Assembly (NCBI GenBank): GCA_038503035.1
Contig: JAVSML010000040.1
Coordinates: forward strand, 558,001-622,000
From: Crocodylus rhombifer
Taxonomy: Eukaryota > Chordata > Crocodylia > Crocodylidae
DNA length: 64,000 nt
Reading direction: 5' to 3'
The notes under the pieces are model-generated. The model was given only the letters and a program-made list of their open reading frames with translations. It did not search any database and was not told the origin of the DNA. Positions 11,460 to 22,216 of this stretch are shown piece after piece; the stretch's first letter is position 1; each line of letters starts with the position of its first letter. A program made the position numbers and the translations under genes.

Positions 11460-12331
11460 AGAGATTACTTCCTGGTTAAAAAAGAAAAGTTATGCTGTGT
11501 GCAAACATGTGGTGTTAAGTTTTGGTGACCCTACTGCTGCGGAAGGAGTCATTTGGGAAGCGTGTATTTCTCCCCCTGCTTTATCATCTAATGAGTAAAT
11601 TTCAAAACAAGTGTTAGGCTGACTGCTGTACTGTAGACAGTGAAAGCACAGAGGAGGGAGGCTGATGTTCTACTCATCTAAGACCTAGACTACACACTGG
11701 TCACATTGGTTAACACTACCACCACGAGAAAGAATGAGTATTCAGATGACGCTTTCTACCAGACCTGCTTTAATAGCCATGTAAAAAGAACAAGCAGCAT
11801 TCAGACACCTCTTACATATTGTAAAACATTGTTCCAATGGATGCAAACAGCTAACACATGGGAAAAATTATTTGAACAATACTTCTAACAGCACTGATTG
11901 CAGGTGCACTTTCGTTTTTCCACTCTTTCCCCATGCGTGGTATTCCATGGGGGACAATAAAACTAATGATATGATCCAATTCAGAACAGATAATTGATAA
12001 GATACACCTAGAAATGTAGACATGATACATGAAAGTAAAAAGATGAACATGATAAGAAATGCATGAGTAAACTGGGCTTCAGCTCAAAGTTGATCAAATG
12101 ATTGTGCAGAGCACAGCAAAAATGCTTTACAATATACTGAAGGTGAAATGCTGGCCCCACTGAAATCAAGGGGAGTTTTCCCATTGTGTCCAGTGGAGCC
12201 AGTATATCATATTGAGTCCCCCTGACAAGGCTTTTCTTATGGCTTATTATTGAAGAACAACTTGTCATATATTTTCTCTGGGGTCTGCTAAGAGTGTGTA
12301 TGCAAGTTGTCAACGAATTACAAAGAATGTT
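11460..12331. other. Unique DNA
   Basis: Nothing recognised between two MITEs of the same family. The overlapping open frames on both strands have no domain. Confidence 0.5.
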
Positions 12332-12548
12332 GGTGCATCTATACATGCATTAACATGCTTTAGCTAATGCACATTAAATCAAGAACCTCCATTGTGAGGT
12401 ACTAGGAAAATGCACATAAACTAAAGAGTACAGTTTTAAAGTGACACTTAATGTGCATTACCCTATTTTAATTCTTATTAATTTAGTGATGCTTTAATGT
12501 GAATTAAAATAGACTAATGTGCTTTAAAGTGCCTGTGTAGACACACCC
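12332..12548. mobile_element. Palindromic MITE (GTCTAC family)
   Basis: The termini GGTGCATCTATACATGCA and the complement of GGGTGTGTCTACACAGGCA form the inverted repeat. The AT-rich interior has a perfect 12-bp inverted repeat (12463-12474 with 12501-12512). It is more AT-rich than its relatives at 11216 and 38184, which suggests greater age or a different subfamily. Confidence 0.75.
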
Positions 12549-13321
12549 ACCATGGAAGATAAAAAGCCCCAGACACATCTAGTGTAGAGAAAGAGAATTG
12601 ATGGAAGAGAAAAGCAATCTAACATCACAGTTTAGGCCCAAGATTAAGTCATTTGAAGTCATTTTAAAAAGAATAACATTAAATACTGGCTTGGCATGGA
12701 TCACATTTAATTAAGCTGTTTATTTTATTTCATACAGTCCAATCATTTCACATTGTATCAGATGTCACTAAAATATACAGAGAGACTGGCTCTATCTTCT
12801 CTGTGATATGGGAGAATAGCTATAACTGTAAAATGTATTAATATGGTATTGAGCTGAAATCTTACCAATGCCATTATGCCAGCATGACTTCATTTGGTTT
12901 TGCTCTAAATTGATTTTGACTTGAAATCAAAATCTAAAGATTTGATTTAATTTAAGTCAACCTTTTTCCATCCTGCTGTTTGTGCCATCTGTTTTTGAAG
13001 CAATCTTTCACTGTTAGTTTATCATTCATTTGGTTTCATCTTTACTCCTCCATATTACCAATTTCTAGCTTTATGTTATAGCCTGCCAGGATTAACAATT
13101 GATGTTTCCAGACAAACTTCCTAGAACTACTTCATTGTGGAAAAATAGTATGTGACATTGGCTCTTCTTGATTCCTTTTAGGATTCTAGTGGTCTGCTAA
13201 AACATAATTGAATCACGGACTCTGATATCAAAATTACCTCCTAGTTACCAAAAATGTGTGCCTGTTGTTCTCCAATATGCACGTGTTTTCAGTCTCTGAA
13301 CCAGGGCACATTCTTGACATT
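12549..13321. other. Unique AT-rich DNA
   Basis: No feature recognised. The stretch at about 12890-12970 is rich in TTTGATT/AAATCAA motifs but forms no clear repeat unit. Confidence 0.5.
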
Positions 13322-13775
13322 ATCATAGAAATCCTAGGAAAATTAGGGCTGGAAGGGATCTCACAAGGTAATCTAATCCAGCTTGCCTGCTCAAGGCAGG
13401 ATCATCCCTGACTAGACCATTCTAGCCAAGTGTCAGACTAACCTGCTTCTGAATGTTTCCAAAGATGGAGATTCCACAACTTTTCTAGGCAACCTATTCC
13501 AATGCCTGACCACTCTCAAAGACAGAAAATTCTTCCTATCTCCAGCCTAAATTTCACCTGCTGCACCTTGAGGCCATTGCTCCTAGTCTTGTCCTCTACA
13601 TCCAGAGAGAAAATCCTATCTCTATACTCTCTGAGTATTTGAAGACTGTTATCAATCTTCAGTCTTCTCTTTTCCAGGCTAACTAACCCTGGTTCTTTCA
13701 ACCTTTCCTCATAAGTCTTTCCTTCAAGGCCCCTAATCATTTTTGTTTCCCTTCACTGAACACACACTCTACCTA
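13322..13775 (-). mobile_element. CR1 LINE 3' end, 5'-truncated
   Basis: The minus strand reads the last part of CR1 ORF2 (MIRGLEGKTYEERLKEPGL, SLEKRRLKIDN, VQQVKFRLEIGRIF) followed by a CR1 3' untranslated tail that contains CTCAAGGCAGGATCATCCCT on the plus strand and ends with the CATAG-type tail near 13322. It is diverged from the younger CR1 at 52714. Confidence 0.85.
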
Positions 13776-14076
13776 CCCACAAGTAAATCAAAGGCTATTC
13801 TACACTGCATTCTCTGTAGCAGAGTAGTCTCCATAAAGAAAAATGCTCAGTGCTTTTACTCAGCTCTTTGGGCAGGTTTTGTACTCCAGACTAAGCTACC
13901 TGCTGCCCTGGGTACATTGCTAGAAGTCTAGTTTAAAGCTAACTCAGATATGCTCACTATTCACACGTAACTTTAGTGACCAAATGTAGATGCATTCCAA
14001 ATTGACAATATTACTAGTCATGAAGTATACATAGTTACAGCAACAACATCTGGAACTCACTTAATTATACCACCTT
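13776..14076. other. Unique DNA
   Basis: About 300 bp between the CR1 tail and the solo LTR with no recognised feature. Confidence 0.5.
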
Positions 14077-14356
14077 CTAACTGTCAAAGAAAATTTTAAG
14101 TTTGTGCTGCCAATACAAGGAGTTAAGTCTGACATGCGCAGACAGCCTAAGTGAGTGGAAAATTCCATAGTGCAGTCAGAGCTTGCCCCCTGCTTGACCC
14201 TTGGGCCTGTCAATCATGTGTGACCTAGTTTTCAGCTTGAGCATGCTCAGTCACGTAAAAAAGCCTTATCAGACGCATGCTTAGTACAGCAATAGCATGA
14301 GGTAATTTGACCAGAAATTTCCATTGAGAAAGCATTTTGATTGGCTACTAAATTGG

Positions 14357-14363
14357 TATAAAA
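14357..14363 (+). promoter_or_regulatory. LTR TATA box
   Basis: TATAAAA lies about 275 bp into the solo LTR and about 540 bp before its AATAAA. The spacing suggests a U3 promoter with transcription starting near 14390. Activity is inferred, not shown. Confidence 0.6.
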
Positions 14364-14899
14364 GACTGGTGAGCCTCCGCCCAGGGGGGGAGACCTGCTT
14401 GACTGAGAACAGAGGCTGTCTATCAGGGACTGTTCCTCAGTAAGGCTTCTCGGCCTATTGGTCTCCTCCCGCACGGATTGTCGCTTCGTCTTCAACCTTG
14501 TCTCGTTCTTATCATACTGGTCTTCTGGCTTTCAACTAACATTGGCACTGATTACTGACCACGACTTGGATTATCCCTACTCGCCTCGATTGCATCTCCG
14601 CTCCTCCACATCTCAGCTTCTGACCTCGGCTTTGTCTTTCGATCACCCGTTGTCCATCACTGGACTGGCGTCACGACACGGTTCATCGTTTCTACGAGTT
14701 ACAGTTTTGTTCGTTTGTACTCCACTTATGAGCTGTTGACCAGCCCTGGGACTAGCTAGTGGGCAGCTGCACCTATCCTTCAGGGGGTAGAAAGCAAGGG
14801 CTCACTAGTGAACCCCGTGGGCCAACAGACCCCTTTGTTGTTTATCGTTCAACTGTAACCAAAGAAAGCATCAGCACCTATGCCTCACAAGTGTAAGTC

Positions 14900-14905
14900 A
14901 ATAAA
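14900..14905 (+). terminator. LTR polyadenylation signal
   Basis: AATAAA sits about 130 bp before the LTR end and is conserved in position in the minus-strand relative (55555-55560), supporting it as the R-region polyadenylation signal. Confidence 0.6.
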
Positions 14906-15085
14906 TCCATTTTTTGTTTGAAACCATACGAGTCTCGTGCCTCAGAACTCCTCGCCAATAATCCCGCCTGTCTCGTATCCAAGCCACCGCTCGAACTACC
15001 GTGACCTTGAGGCCTTCATTTGGTTCCAACACTAACATTGGGCTGTGTCAATAGATGAGAAATAATCTGTTGAAATCAGCTACTT

Positions 15086-15502
15086 CAGGCTGTCCAACTA
15101 GTGGCCCTTGGCCTCATGTGGCCCACGAGGGATTAAATTTTGACCTCCAGACTCCTGCCTGGCTGCTACCTCCACATCACTCTAGCAGTAATAGTAAACA
15201 GAGTCTCTGACATATCCCTTTCTTCTCTGCCTGCTGCTTTCTTGAAGCAGTGCAACAATGCTAAGAACTGTGGGTGAGGCTGAGGATGCATGGTGCACTG
15301 GGGGCAGAGATGAGAGGAACACAGTGTAGAAGTGGGAGGTCACAGATTCATGATACAGTGGTGGGGCAGCATGTGGGGGGGGGGGCATCTATGTGTCATG
15401 TAGTTCAAGGAAGGGAGGCCATAGATCACTTTCATGCAGCTTGCACCATGCGTGACCTCCACGGTGTTTCGTCCCTGGCTGCTTAGAACTTGGATAGTCC
15501 TA
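15086..15502. mobile_element. hAT-type MITE, degenerate
   Basis: The left end CAGGCTGTCCAACTAGTGGC pairs with the complement of a right end reading TAGGACTATCCAAGTTCTAAGC-like. The start, with TGGCCC...CATGTGGCCCACGAGGG, resembles the widespread 'CAGGGGTGTCCAAC' hAT family of amniotes. Flanking octamers match at only about 5 of 8 bases, so the target duplication has decayed. The interior is noncoding and has a G-run near 15377. Confidence 0.6.
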
Positions 15503-16870
15503 TGCTAGCTGGTATGGACAGGACCAGCTACACACTATAACTGCACGTACTGGAAGAAGTATGCAGAGGCAGGGTGGGGAAGGAGAAGACATTGCTATCC
15601 TCAATATCAACATCCTTCTTTAAACCTGTGGGGATTTCCATAAGTAAGGCACTTCTGAAACACCCCCTTTCATGGATTTCTTTCCATCTATCAAATAGTT
15701 TGAAGAGAGCTAAGTCACTGTTTGGCAAGGAGAAGGCTGTATCAGGAGTAGGAAGAAGACAATAAATCTCCAAGCAAAGGCTAATCAGTGTCCAAAGTGT
15801 GGCTTAAATCCACTAGTAGCTGGTGGGTCAGACATGAAGTTAGAAGGGCTTACCCCTCCTCATACCACATGGAATGGTGGGAATAAACTCTGACACTCCC
15901 ATGGAATAAAGTATAATAAACTGCACTTCTTGACCCTTAAGGACTCCTTCCCTCTATATGAGTCCATTGGCTTGGTCTTTGACTTTTTTCATCTTGACCA
16001 GACTCATTGTAACATAACCTCTGTTTCCTATAGTGAAAAACGACCCTCTCCTCAAGTGAGTTTACTCAACACAACATTTGGACCACACAAGTGTTTGACC
16101 CGCATGTAAAAATAACATCCCAGCCTTTTGCCTTAAGTATAGTTTTTGTCTTCCAACTGAACTGCATCCTTGTTAATCATCACCATGATAAGCCATGTCT
16201 GGGATCTTGACTGCTTTCTGATGCATGACCTAATTTATCAGCTTCTGGCAGGACAGTCTGTCTTCTAACTATAAACTTCTCTCCCTACAATAAGCAACCA
16301 ATGACAATTTATTCAAGGAGTCCTGATGAATGATAGAAGACACATTACACTCCAATGCCCAAATGGATACTATTGAAGTGTTCAATACAGTGCAGGCACT
16401 GCATTCCTCATTAATGCTGAATTTTTGTTCAGCAATGGACAGTGATCAGCACATTTGTCCTTCTACTGGCATGGCTCCCTTTCTAATGTTTAATATGAAA
16501 ATTATGATGGAGATACATTTTTAAAGCAAAACATTGCTTTAATGAGCCCTGAGAAAGCAGGCACTTAAGTAAGAAATCAGCCTCTCCCTAATTAATCTGT
16601 AATTCTCAAAAATGCTTTTAAAGCTTGAGATTGAAAAAATATATATACAATTTTTCATGATTGCCAGAGGCAACATAACTCCAGAATAGACTCCATCCCA
16701 ATGAAATGAATGGAAAAACTCCCAATGGATTCAATGAGAGTAGGATCAAGCCTTATATTCTCTATCTACAATTCAAACAGAAACCTGCATTTAGCACTCA
16801 GTTTGCTCAGAATAGGTTATTAGAAGCCCAGAGAAAATGTGGGTATTTGTTAATCCTCTGCTGAACAGTA
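15503..16870. other. Unique DNA
   Basis: No gene or recognised repeat. A short TA-rich run lies near 16636-16648. Confidence 0.5.
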
Positions 16871-16873
16871 AAA

Positions 16874-16960
16874 CACTGAGAGTTGGTTAGCCGTGTTAGT
16901 CTGAGGTCAGGTAAAAGACTGGGTAGATTTGAAACTTACAGACTAACTAAGTACCGACAT
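16874..16960 (-). repeat. Fragment of a sauropsid dispersed repeat
   Basis: The phrase GTTAGCCGTGTTAGTCTG followed by a GACTGGGTAGATTTG-like stretch and ACAGACTAACTAAGT matches the tail of a very common sauropsid repeat that I recognise but cannot name with certainty. It is only about 90 bp long. Confidence 0.5.
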
Positions 16961-17049
16961 TCAGAAAGCCCCTGGCAGAAAGCATCCAAACTATCACACT
17001 TTACCTGAAGTGCTGTAAATTAGAGCATGTTCCAACCAAGCATATGTAT

Positions 17050-18060
17050 GCTGTTCAGTGGCGGGGAGGGGGCTTGGTGCCTGCCTGCACAGGCCATTGT
17101 CAGGAGGCAGGGGGTACTCCTACATACCTACCAGGCGGCATCTGCAGAACCTCCCACCCACCCACAGCAGTGGCTGGGTGGGAGAGAGGGGAAAGGAGCC
17201 CCTGCCTTATGTGGACCCAATCTGCTGCCCCAGAACCCAGCCTGCAAGCTGTGGGGGGTCTTTGTAGTGGGTGGGCTCCCTTCCCCCAGCTGCAGCCAGA
17301 AGCAGCAGTGTGCGTTCTCTGCACCACTTTTCCTGTGCCAGGAACTCTGGTGGGGAATGGAAAAGGAGCCCCACTCCCCCTCCCAGCTTCCTATCTTGGG
17401 TCTTGGTGGGGGCAAGGCATGCCATAGGGGTGCTCCTTTTCCACACAACCCTTCTCAGAGTTTATGGCAAGGCAAAAAGCAGTGCTGGGAACTTAAGTTG
17501 CTGCTGCTGACTGCAGCTGGGGGAAAGGAGCCTTCCTCCTGGGGGGAGGGAAACCAGCCCCCAGCAAGACCCGAGCTGGGAAGGTCAGGGGAGGATGGGC
17601 GTGGCAAGAGTCTCCTTTCTCCCAGCTGCAGCGAGCAGTACACGTTCCCTGTGCCGCTTTTTGCTGCACTGGGAACTCTGATGGGGGTTGGAAAAGGAGC
17701 ACCGCTGTCACATAGACCCAGCCCAGCCCCTCCCCTGAGCCCCAAGCTAGAAAGCTGTGGGGGGACCCTTGCAGCAGGGGGGCTCCTTTCTCCCCTCCAC
17801 CTCCCAGCTGCTGCTGACCATTTCCAGCTGGTTGGTGGGACAGAGCTGGGGAGAAACCCCAGACTCTTTCCCCTGCAGTGCCCCCTCAGCCAGGCTGTGT
17901 CGTACCATGGGGCCAGGCTGGCCCTTGGGATAGACACCCTCTTTACCCTCCTGCCAGGCTGCACATGGGGTGGGATCATGGGCAGTCGCTGACTCAGGTC
18001 AGTGACAGCCAAGGGAGCAGGGCTATCTCGGCCACTCTGGCAGAACAATAAGCTCTGGCC
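17050..18060. repeat. GC-rich block of alternating ~100-bp units
   Basis: This 1-kb island is far more GC-rich than its surroundings. A unit of about 95-105 bp is bounded by GGCTCC(C/T)TT and AAAGGAGCCCC and contains CCCAGCTGCAGC and GGGAACTCTG-like motifs. It occurs at 17273-17371 (+), 17431-17532 (-) and 17611-17701 (+), with further decayed pieces near 17190 and 17775. The alternating orientation means the single strand could fold extensively. The 321-codon plus-strand open frame (17027-17992) and its minus-strand counterpart are products of GC content and repetition, with no domain. It may be the interior of a larger transposon whose ends I could not find. Confidence 0.6.
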
Positions 18061-18864
18061 AAGGGTAGAGCAGCCCTGTGCAATGTGCCTGGGATGGCAA
18101 TCACTGTGCTCTAAGTTAACTCTCAGTTGGATCTGGCACAGATTTTCAGTAAAGCACTCTAACAGAAAGCTCTTTAGGTTAGTACACATCCATCCAGAAT
18201 TAACTTAAAGGGGAATCTGCCATTTTTAATGCACTTTATGTGCCACAAACATCTGTTCTGTTACAGCTGTAAAGCACTTTCTGCATGCTAAAAGCACATT
18301 AAGTGTAATGTCTGTACCTCGCCTAAATCAGAGTTTTCATGAGCCTGAGCTCATTTCATCAGAAGCTTTCAGTAAAATGCTGGCCATAGTTCTGACCTAA
18401 GGAGGTGAAGGAAACATGTGTTTTGCCAAGATACAGGATGCTGTTAGGAACAAGGTTTTGTGTCAGGTTTATTATTCTGAGTTAGTATTAGAGCTGGCTT
18501 CATACTAGCAGAATTTGTCAATAAATCCAGTGAATAGTATTCAATCAGCTCCAGTAAACACCAACAAAAGCACCCTGGAAAATGAACAACTCATCATCAT
18601 AATGCTCTTTAACAGAAAAGAATGTGATTTATGTACATTATTCACAGAAAGCTAGCTTGGCCCCATACAGACAAAATCTTTCACGCTTATTTTGGAATTA
18701 GAGAAGAAAAACAATAACAAAAACAACAACGTCTCTTGCATTTAAGTAATCTAAATCCCAAATTATATCCAATATCACAGGTATCATGAGGCTGTGATGT
18801 CAGGAGTCAGAACTAAATTATGTTGGAAGATATTTACACAAATAAATATATATGAAATTGAAAA
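18061..18864. other. Mostly unique DNA with a faint MITE relic
   Basis: A stretch at about 18205-18320 has TTTAATGCACTTTATGTGCC and GCACATTAAGTGTAATGTC motifs like the palindromic GTCTAC MITEs, but its ends are too decayed to define. A minus-strand AATAAA lies at 18468-18473, about 390 bp downstream of the candidate terminal exon at 18865-18956. Confidence 0.4.
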
Positions 18865-18956
18865 TTACATATTTTGCATATTCTCATATTCTTCTTCATC
18901 TGGACAATTTGCATGCAAATAGCAGTTCTTTAAGTGTATTTTAATTGCTACTCTAC
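18865..18956 (-). other. Candidate terminal coding exon (weak)
   Basis: On the minus strand a long pyrimidine tract (CTCTCTATTTTTTCCAG) immediately precedes 92 nt that, entered with two bases of a split codon, read 29 residues and then TAA. The peptide contains VAIKIHLKNCYLHANCPDE and an acidic tail ending EEEYENMQNM. Entry phase is therefore 1. I do not recognise the protein. No matching upstream exon was securely found; the exon pair at 22165-24007 already ends in its own stop, so a link would need alternative splicing. Chance explains such a short open stretch easily. Confidence is low. Confidence 0.22.
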
Positions 18957-19761
18957 CTGGAAAAAATAGAGAGAATTTTAAAGATATATTTATTATTGTG
19001 AAAGGAAGAACATGTTAATATGCACCAAATAATTACTTAATTTGCATAGTGATTAGACTTATTTGCAATAAAATCCTCTCATAAATATAGAGAAGGAACA
19101 CTAAACATTGGAAAGCCTGGCAAGCAGAACAACAGAAAATGTCATAAAGAAAAGGTGCATTTTCAGGTGAAAGACTTTTAGTGCATTACTTTTAAATATA
19201 TCTTTTCTATTAATAAGGTAATAAGTCTAAAATATTCAATGTATGCCGCATTTATTAGGCAAACTGAAAATGTGGATAGTAAAAAACCCCTCAGAAATAT
19301 CTGAACTTGGTGAACTCCTCGGGGGTTTTAGTTTTCTGCAAGTACATCATTTGAAATAGCCTCTGAACCAATTCTTTAATTTGTCAAAAATAAATATCAT
19401 TTCCTGCATGTGACCTTGAATGTTAAGTTTTCACCCAAAGGGAATACCAGTAGTTACAACCTGGAAATAGGGACATAATGGAAACACTGACAAATCTTAC
19501 TATTCGCAATACAAGTTGTCTTTTTTTTTGAGAAATAAATTCCAGTGCTGGCTGAAATTCTTGTATTGGAAGCCAAATGCCAGAACATTTGGAAATTCTG
19601 TAACTTAAAAAGCACAGGTCTCATTTCACTTACAGTGAGGTTGTTGTAGACTCTTGTGGCTATGTAATGGGGGTAAGGGGCAGGTTTAACATTCATTTAA
19701 ATTGCATAAATACTCATTCCACCCCCTTTGTACTCCTGGAGCAATTTATGCTAGCAAAATT
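18957..19761. other. Unique AT-rich DNA
   Basis: No repeat or RNA recognised. Several short A/T runs are present. Confidence 0.5.
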
Positions 19762-19769
19762 AGAATTAG

Positions 19770-20155
19770 CAGTAGCGCTACTAGGGCAGGGCACGAAGGG
19801 CACCTACCCTGGACACTGACTATAAGGGGGTGCCACCCTCCCTTCCCATAAAAGGATGAGTCTGCAGTGGCAGGAGAAACTCTCAGCTTTTCTTGCCTGG
19901 CCATAGGAGTTGGGCAGAGCAGTGTCACATGAATCTAGATACCTGGAAGAGACAGAGGCTGAGTGGAGTGGGCAAAATGGTGCTCCCCTCTTTGCACTAG
20001 GAGACTTTACAGCAGCAGTGGGAAATCCTGCGCTGCCTCTGCCTGGCTACAGGAGCTGGGTGTGGCAACACGGCACCAATCAATGTATCTGGCAGCAGGG
20101 GGTCAGTAGAATGGTTCTTCTTTCTCACCACCACCTTGCATGCTCAGTGCCACTG
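19770..20155. mobile_element. hAT MITE, 386 bp
   Basis: The ends CAGTAGCGCT and the complement of CAGTGGCACT form a 10-bp terminal inverted repeat with two mismatches. Flanking octamers AGAATTAG (19762-19769) and AAAATTAG (20156-20163) match at 7 of 8 bases, fitting a decayed hAT target duplication. The left end includes a perfect 12-bp palindrome AGTAGCGCTACT. The interior has no transposase motif. Confidence 0.72.
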
Positions 20156-20163
20156 AAAATTAG

Positions 20164-21250
20164 GTCCCATATTTGTAGAAATGTGAATGAAACCCAAGGG
20201 CTCTATATCCCTGGTTATGGAATAATATATTGTCACAACACGGCAACTTTATGAAGCACAGTGTGAGACCAGCACCTTTTCTCTGGAAACCTGGAAACAG
20301 TTTGCTGCATTAGCCCTTTAAAATTGGTGGGTCCATAGAGTTGGGGACACAGAACAATGACTTCTTCTATTTCACTCTACCTTTCATCACTTCCTTTTAC
20401 ACAGTCCCTGTTCTTCCTTTTCTGTAGAAATATAGCCTCAGTCCAAACAGGACCTACACACAGTGAAATCACCTTCACAGCCATGTATGCACATTTTTGA
20501 ATGGCACATTTTTGCCATATATAATTGAGGTATATTTACCTGAAACTGCAAAGGAGCAAGTGTCAAGGAAGTCATCTTTCACATTCCTTCATGTAGATTT
20601 CTACAGCTGAATTAGGCTCTCACCTTCGTGAAGAAATTCAAATAATTTTCCTTCCTTACTGTAAGTTTTAGTCAAAGGCTCATATACATATTTTGGATTG
20701 AGTAGTCAACACCAATGGCTATAAGGCATGGCTATAGAGCTATTCTCTGCTATTAAAAAGCATTAAAACATGGATGGATGCCTCTATGTCAGAAAACAGT
20801 TCCTGCATATGACTATGCATCTGACTATGCCCCTTTACAATTGCCTTGGTCTTTCTTGATTTCTTTTTTACATGTAAAAACAAACTATTGTAAGTGTCCT
20901 CAGTTCCCTCCACTTTTTATAGTAATTTTTCCTATGCTTTGTTGCATGATTCAGCAGTGGCTGAAATGTCATCACGCTTTGGGTTGCAACTGAGTGATGC
21001 TGAAGATAAGAAATATTTGGGAAATTCTCTTTGGTCAGATTTTGTTTTTTCAAAATTCAACCACAAACTAGAGATCATTAGAATTCATTTTAAAGGATTA
21101 TCTTAAATTTTCCGGTGCTGGTGATGGATAAAGTCTGTTCAACATCAGTTGGACAAATGCCTGACACCACAAATTCCTATATTCTACTCCATATTTGCCA
21201 TTGACTCCAATTTTAGTTTCCTTATATTTAAAGCAATGTCTGATAATACT
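20164..21250. other. Unique DNA
   Basis: Nothing recognised. Overlapping open frames near 20778-21106 lack any domain. Confidence 0.5.
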
Positions 21251-21258
21251 GTCCCACT

Positions 21259-21516
21259 CAGAGCCAACCCAAAGGGGGTGCAGGGCCCAGGGCAAATCAG
21301 TCTGTGCGGGGCCCCCTTAGCACTGGGTGAGGTCATGGTACGCCAGCAAAGGGGTGGGGGGTCTCTGTGCTTCTTCCACGATGCAGGGCTGAGTCTCCAG
21401 CTCCAGGTGGGCCTTGCAGGAGGGACTTCAGCCACTCCACCCAGCTCTGTAGGGCCCCCCAAAGCATGGGGCCTGGGGCGGTCGCCCCAATTCACCGTAC
21501 CCTAGGTACAGCTCTG
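21259..21516. mobile_element. hAT MITE, 258 bp
   Basis: A perfect 8-bp duplication GTCCCACT flanks the element (21251-21258 and 21517-21524). The ends are CAGAGCCA and the complement of CAGAGCTG. The interior is GC-rich (GGGCCC and GGGGCC runs) and noncoding, giving spurious open frames on both strands. Its perfect target duplication suggests it is younger than the copy at 15086. Confidence 0.85.
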
Positions 21517-21524
21517 GTCCCACT

Positions 21525-22164
21525 TGAGGGATTCTGGAGGCATCTGAATGCAAATACTTTGGGAAGCAGGCTCAACAGAGTCTGAAGATTGTATTTATTG
21601 TCTGAGACATATATTCCACATGCTGATTATCATAACTTAGACTCTGAAATTATATATATGGACAGGACCTCAAGCTCAGCAGTCACGACAAAAAATGCTT
21701 CTAGTAGAGACAAAACTTTCACAAGCAAACAAGTATTGCCTATAGTAATGATTTCAAAACTGCTAAATAAATATTCTAAGATCTGGTATACAAAGTTCTG
21801 CCAGTTTAGCAATGTCAGCTGGGATTTTGAAGAGCTCACACTCTCTGGCTGATGCTGCTTTGTTGGCAAACCTCCCTGTTTTAATGAAGTCATCCAAGCA
21901 GTTGAAAGCTTCTGCCGGTTTAGCTTCTGTCAGCTGGGGAGGAGGGATAGCTAAGCCGGCAGAAAACCCCCTTCTGCTGCCATATGTCTCATCTCTACTC
22001 TGAAGCTTTTTCAGTATAGCTACATTGGCAGCAGCCCCATAACATAGGCAAACCTTCACTTGTTTGACCAAAAAAAAGTCCATCGTAAACAGAAAGTACT
22101 CTTGTCTGTGATAACAACAGGGCAGCTTGCTTTTCCTCCCTAATACTTTTAGTCATCAGAGCTG
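21525..22164. other. Unique DNA with a 16-bp hairpin
   Basis: An inverted repeat with arms TTCTGCCGGTTTAGCT (21910-21925) and AGCTAAGCCGGCAGAA (21949-21964), one mismatch and a 23-bp loop, stands out in otherwise unremarkable DNA. A minus-strand AATAAA at 21594-21599 lies about 570 bp downstream of the candidate exon at 22165-22216. Confidence 0.5.
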
Positions 22165-22216
22165 TCACTTCTTTAGAAGATTGTGCTCTAAACTGGTTTT
22201 GTAGCCATAGGGATTC
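22165..22216 (-). other. Candidate terminal exon paired with 23848-24007 (weak)
   Basis: On the minus strand TTTTCTGTTTTGGCAG precedes this block. If the exon at 23848-24007 is spliced to it through a 1,631-bp GT-AG intron, the split codon closes as GGG. The frame then reads NPYGYKTSLEHNLLKK and ends at TGA (22165-22167). The alternative phase-0 frame stays open further (LWLQNQFRAQSSKEV and onward) but has no good donor. The protein is not recognised. The support is splice-signal quality and phase agreement only. Confidence 0.25.

Larger units (their letters stand above)
14082..15031 (+). mobile_element. Solo LTR of an endogenous retrovirus-type element
   Basis: A 950-bp LTR runs from TGTCAAAG to CCAACA and is flanked by a perfect 5-bp duplication CTAAC (14077-14081 and 15032-15036). 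No internal retroviral sequence follows, so this is a solo LTR left by LTR-LTR recombination. It has a TATA box (14357-14363) and a polyadenylation signal (14900-14905) in the order expected for U3-R-U5. The minus-strand solo LTR at 55440-56269 is a diverged member of the same family: both share GTTAAG...CTGACATGCGC near the 5' end and AATAAA, GAAACC, CTCCTCGCC and GTGACCTTG near the 3' end. ERV class versus Gypsy cannot be decided without the internal region. Confidence 0.9.

Noticed and set aside
14458..14739. 93-codon frame inside the solo LTR
   Set aside because: It lies between the LTR TATA box and polyA signal; LTRs of this kind are noncoding and the related LTR does not keep the frame.
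17027..17992. 321-codon plus-strand open frame
   Set aside because: It lies in a GC-rich block built from alternating ~100-bp units, is matched by long frames on the other strand, and shows no domain or codon-like signal.
21763..22083. 106-codon minus-strand frame
   Set aside because: No domain; it overlaps a hairpin-bearing stretch and runs antisense to other chance frames, and no splice signals bound it.
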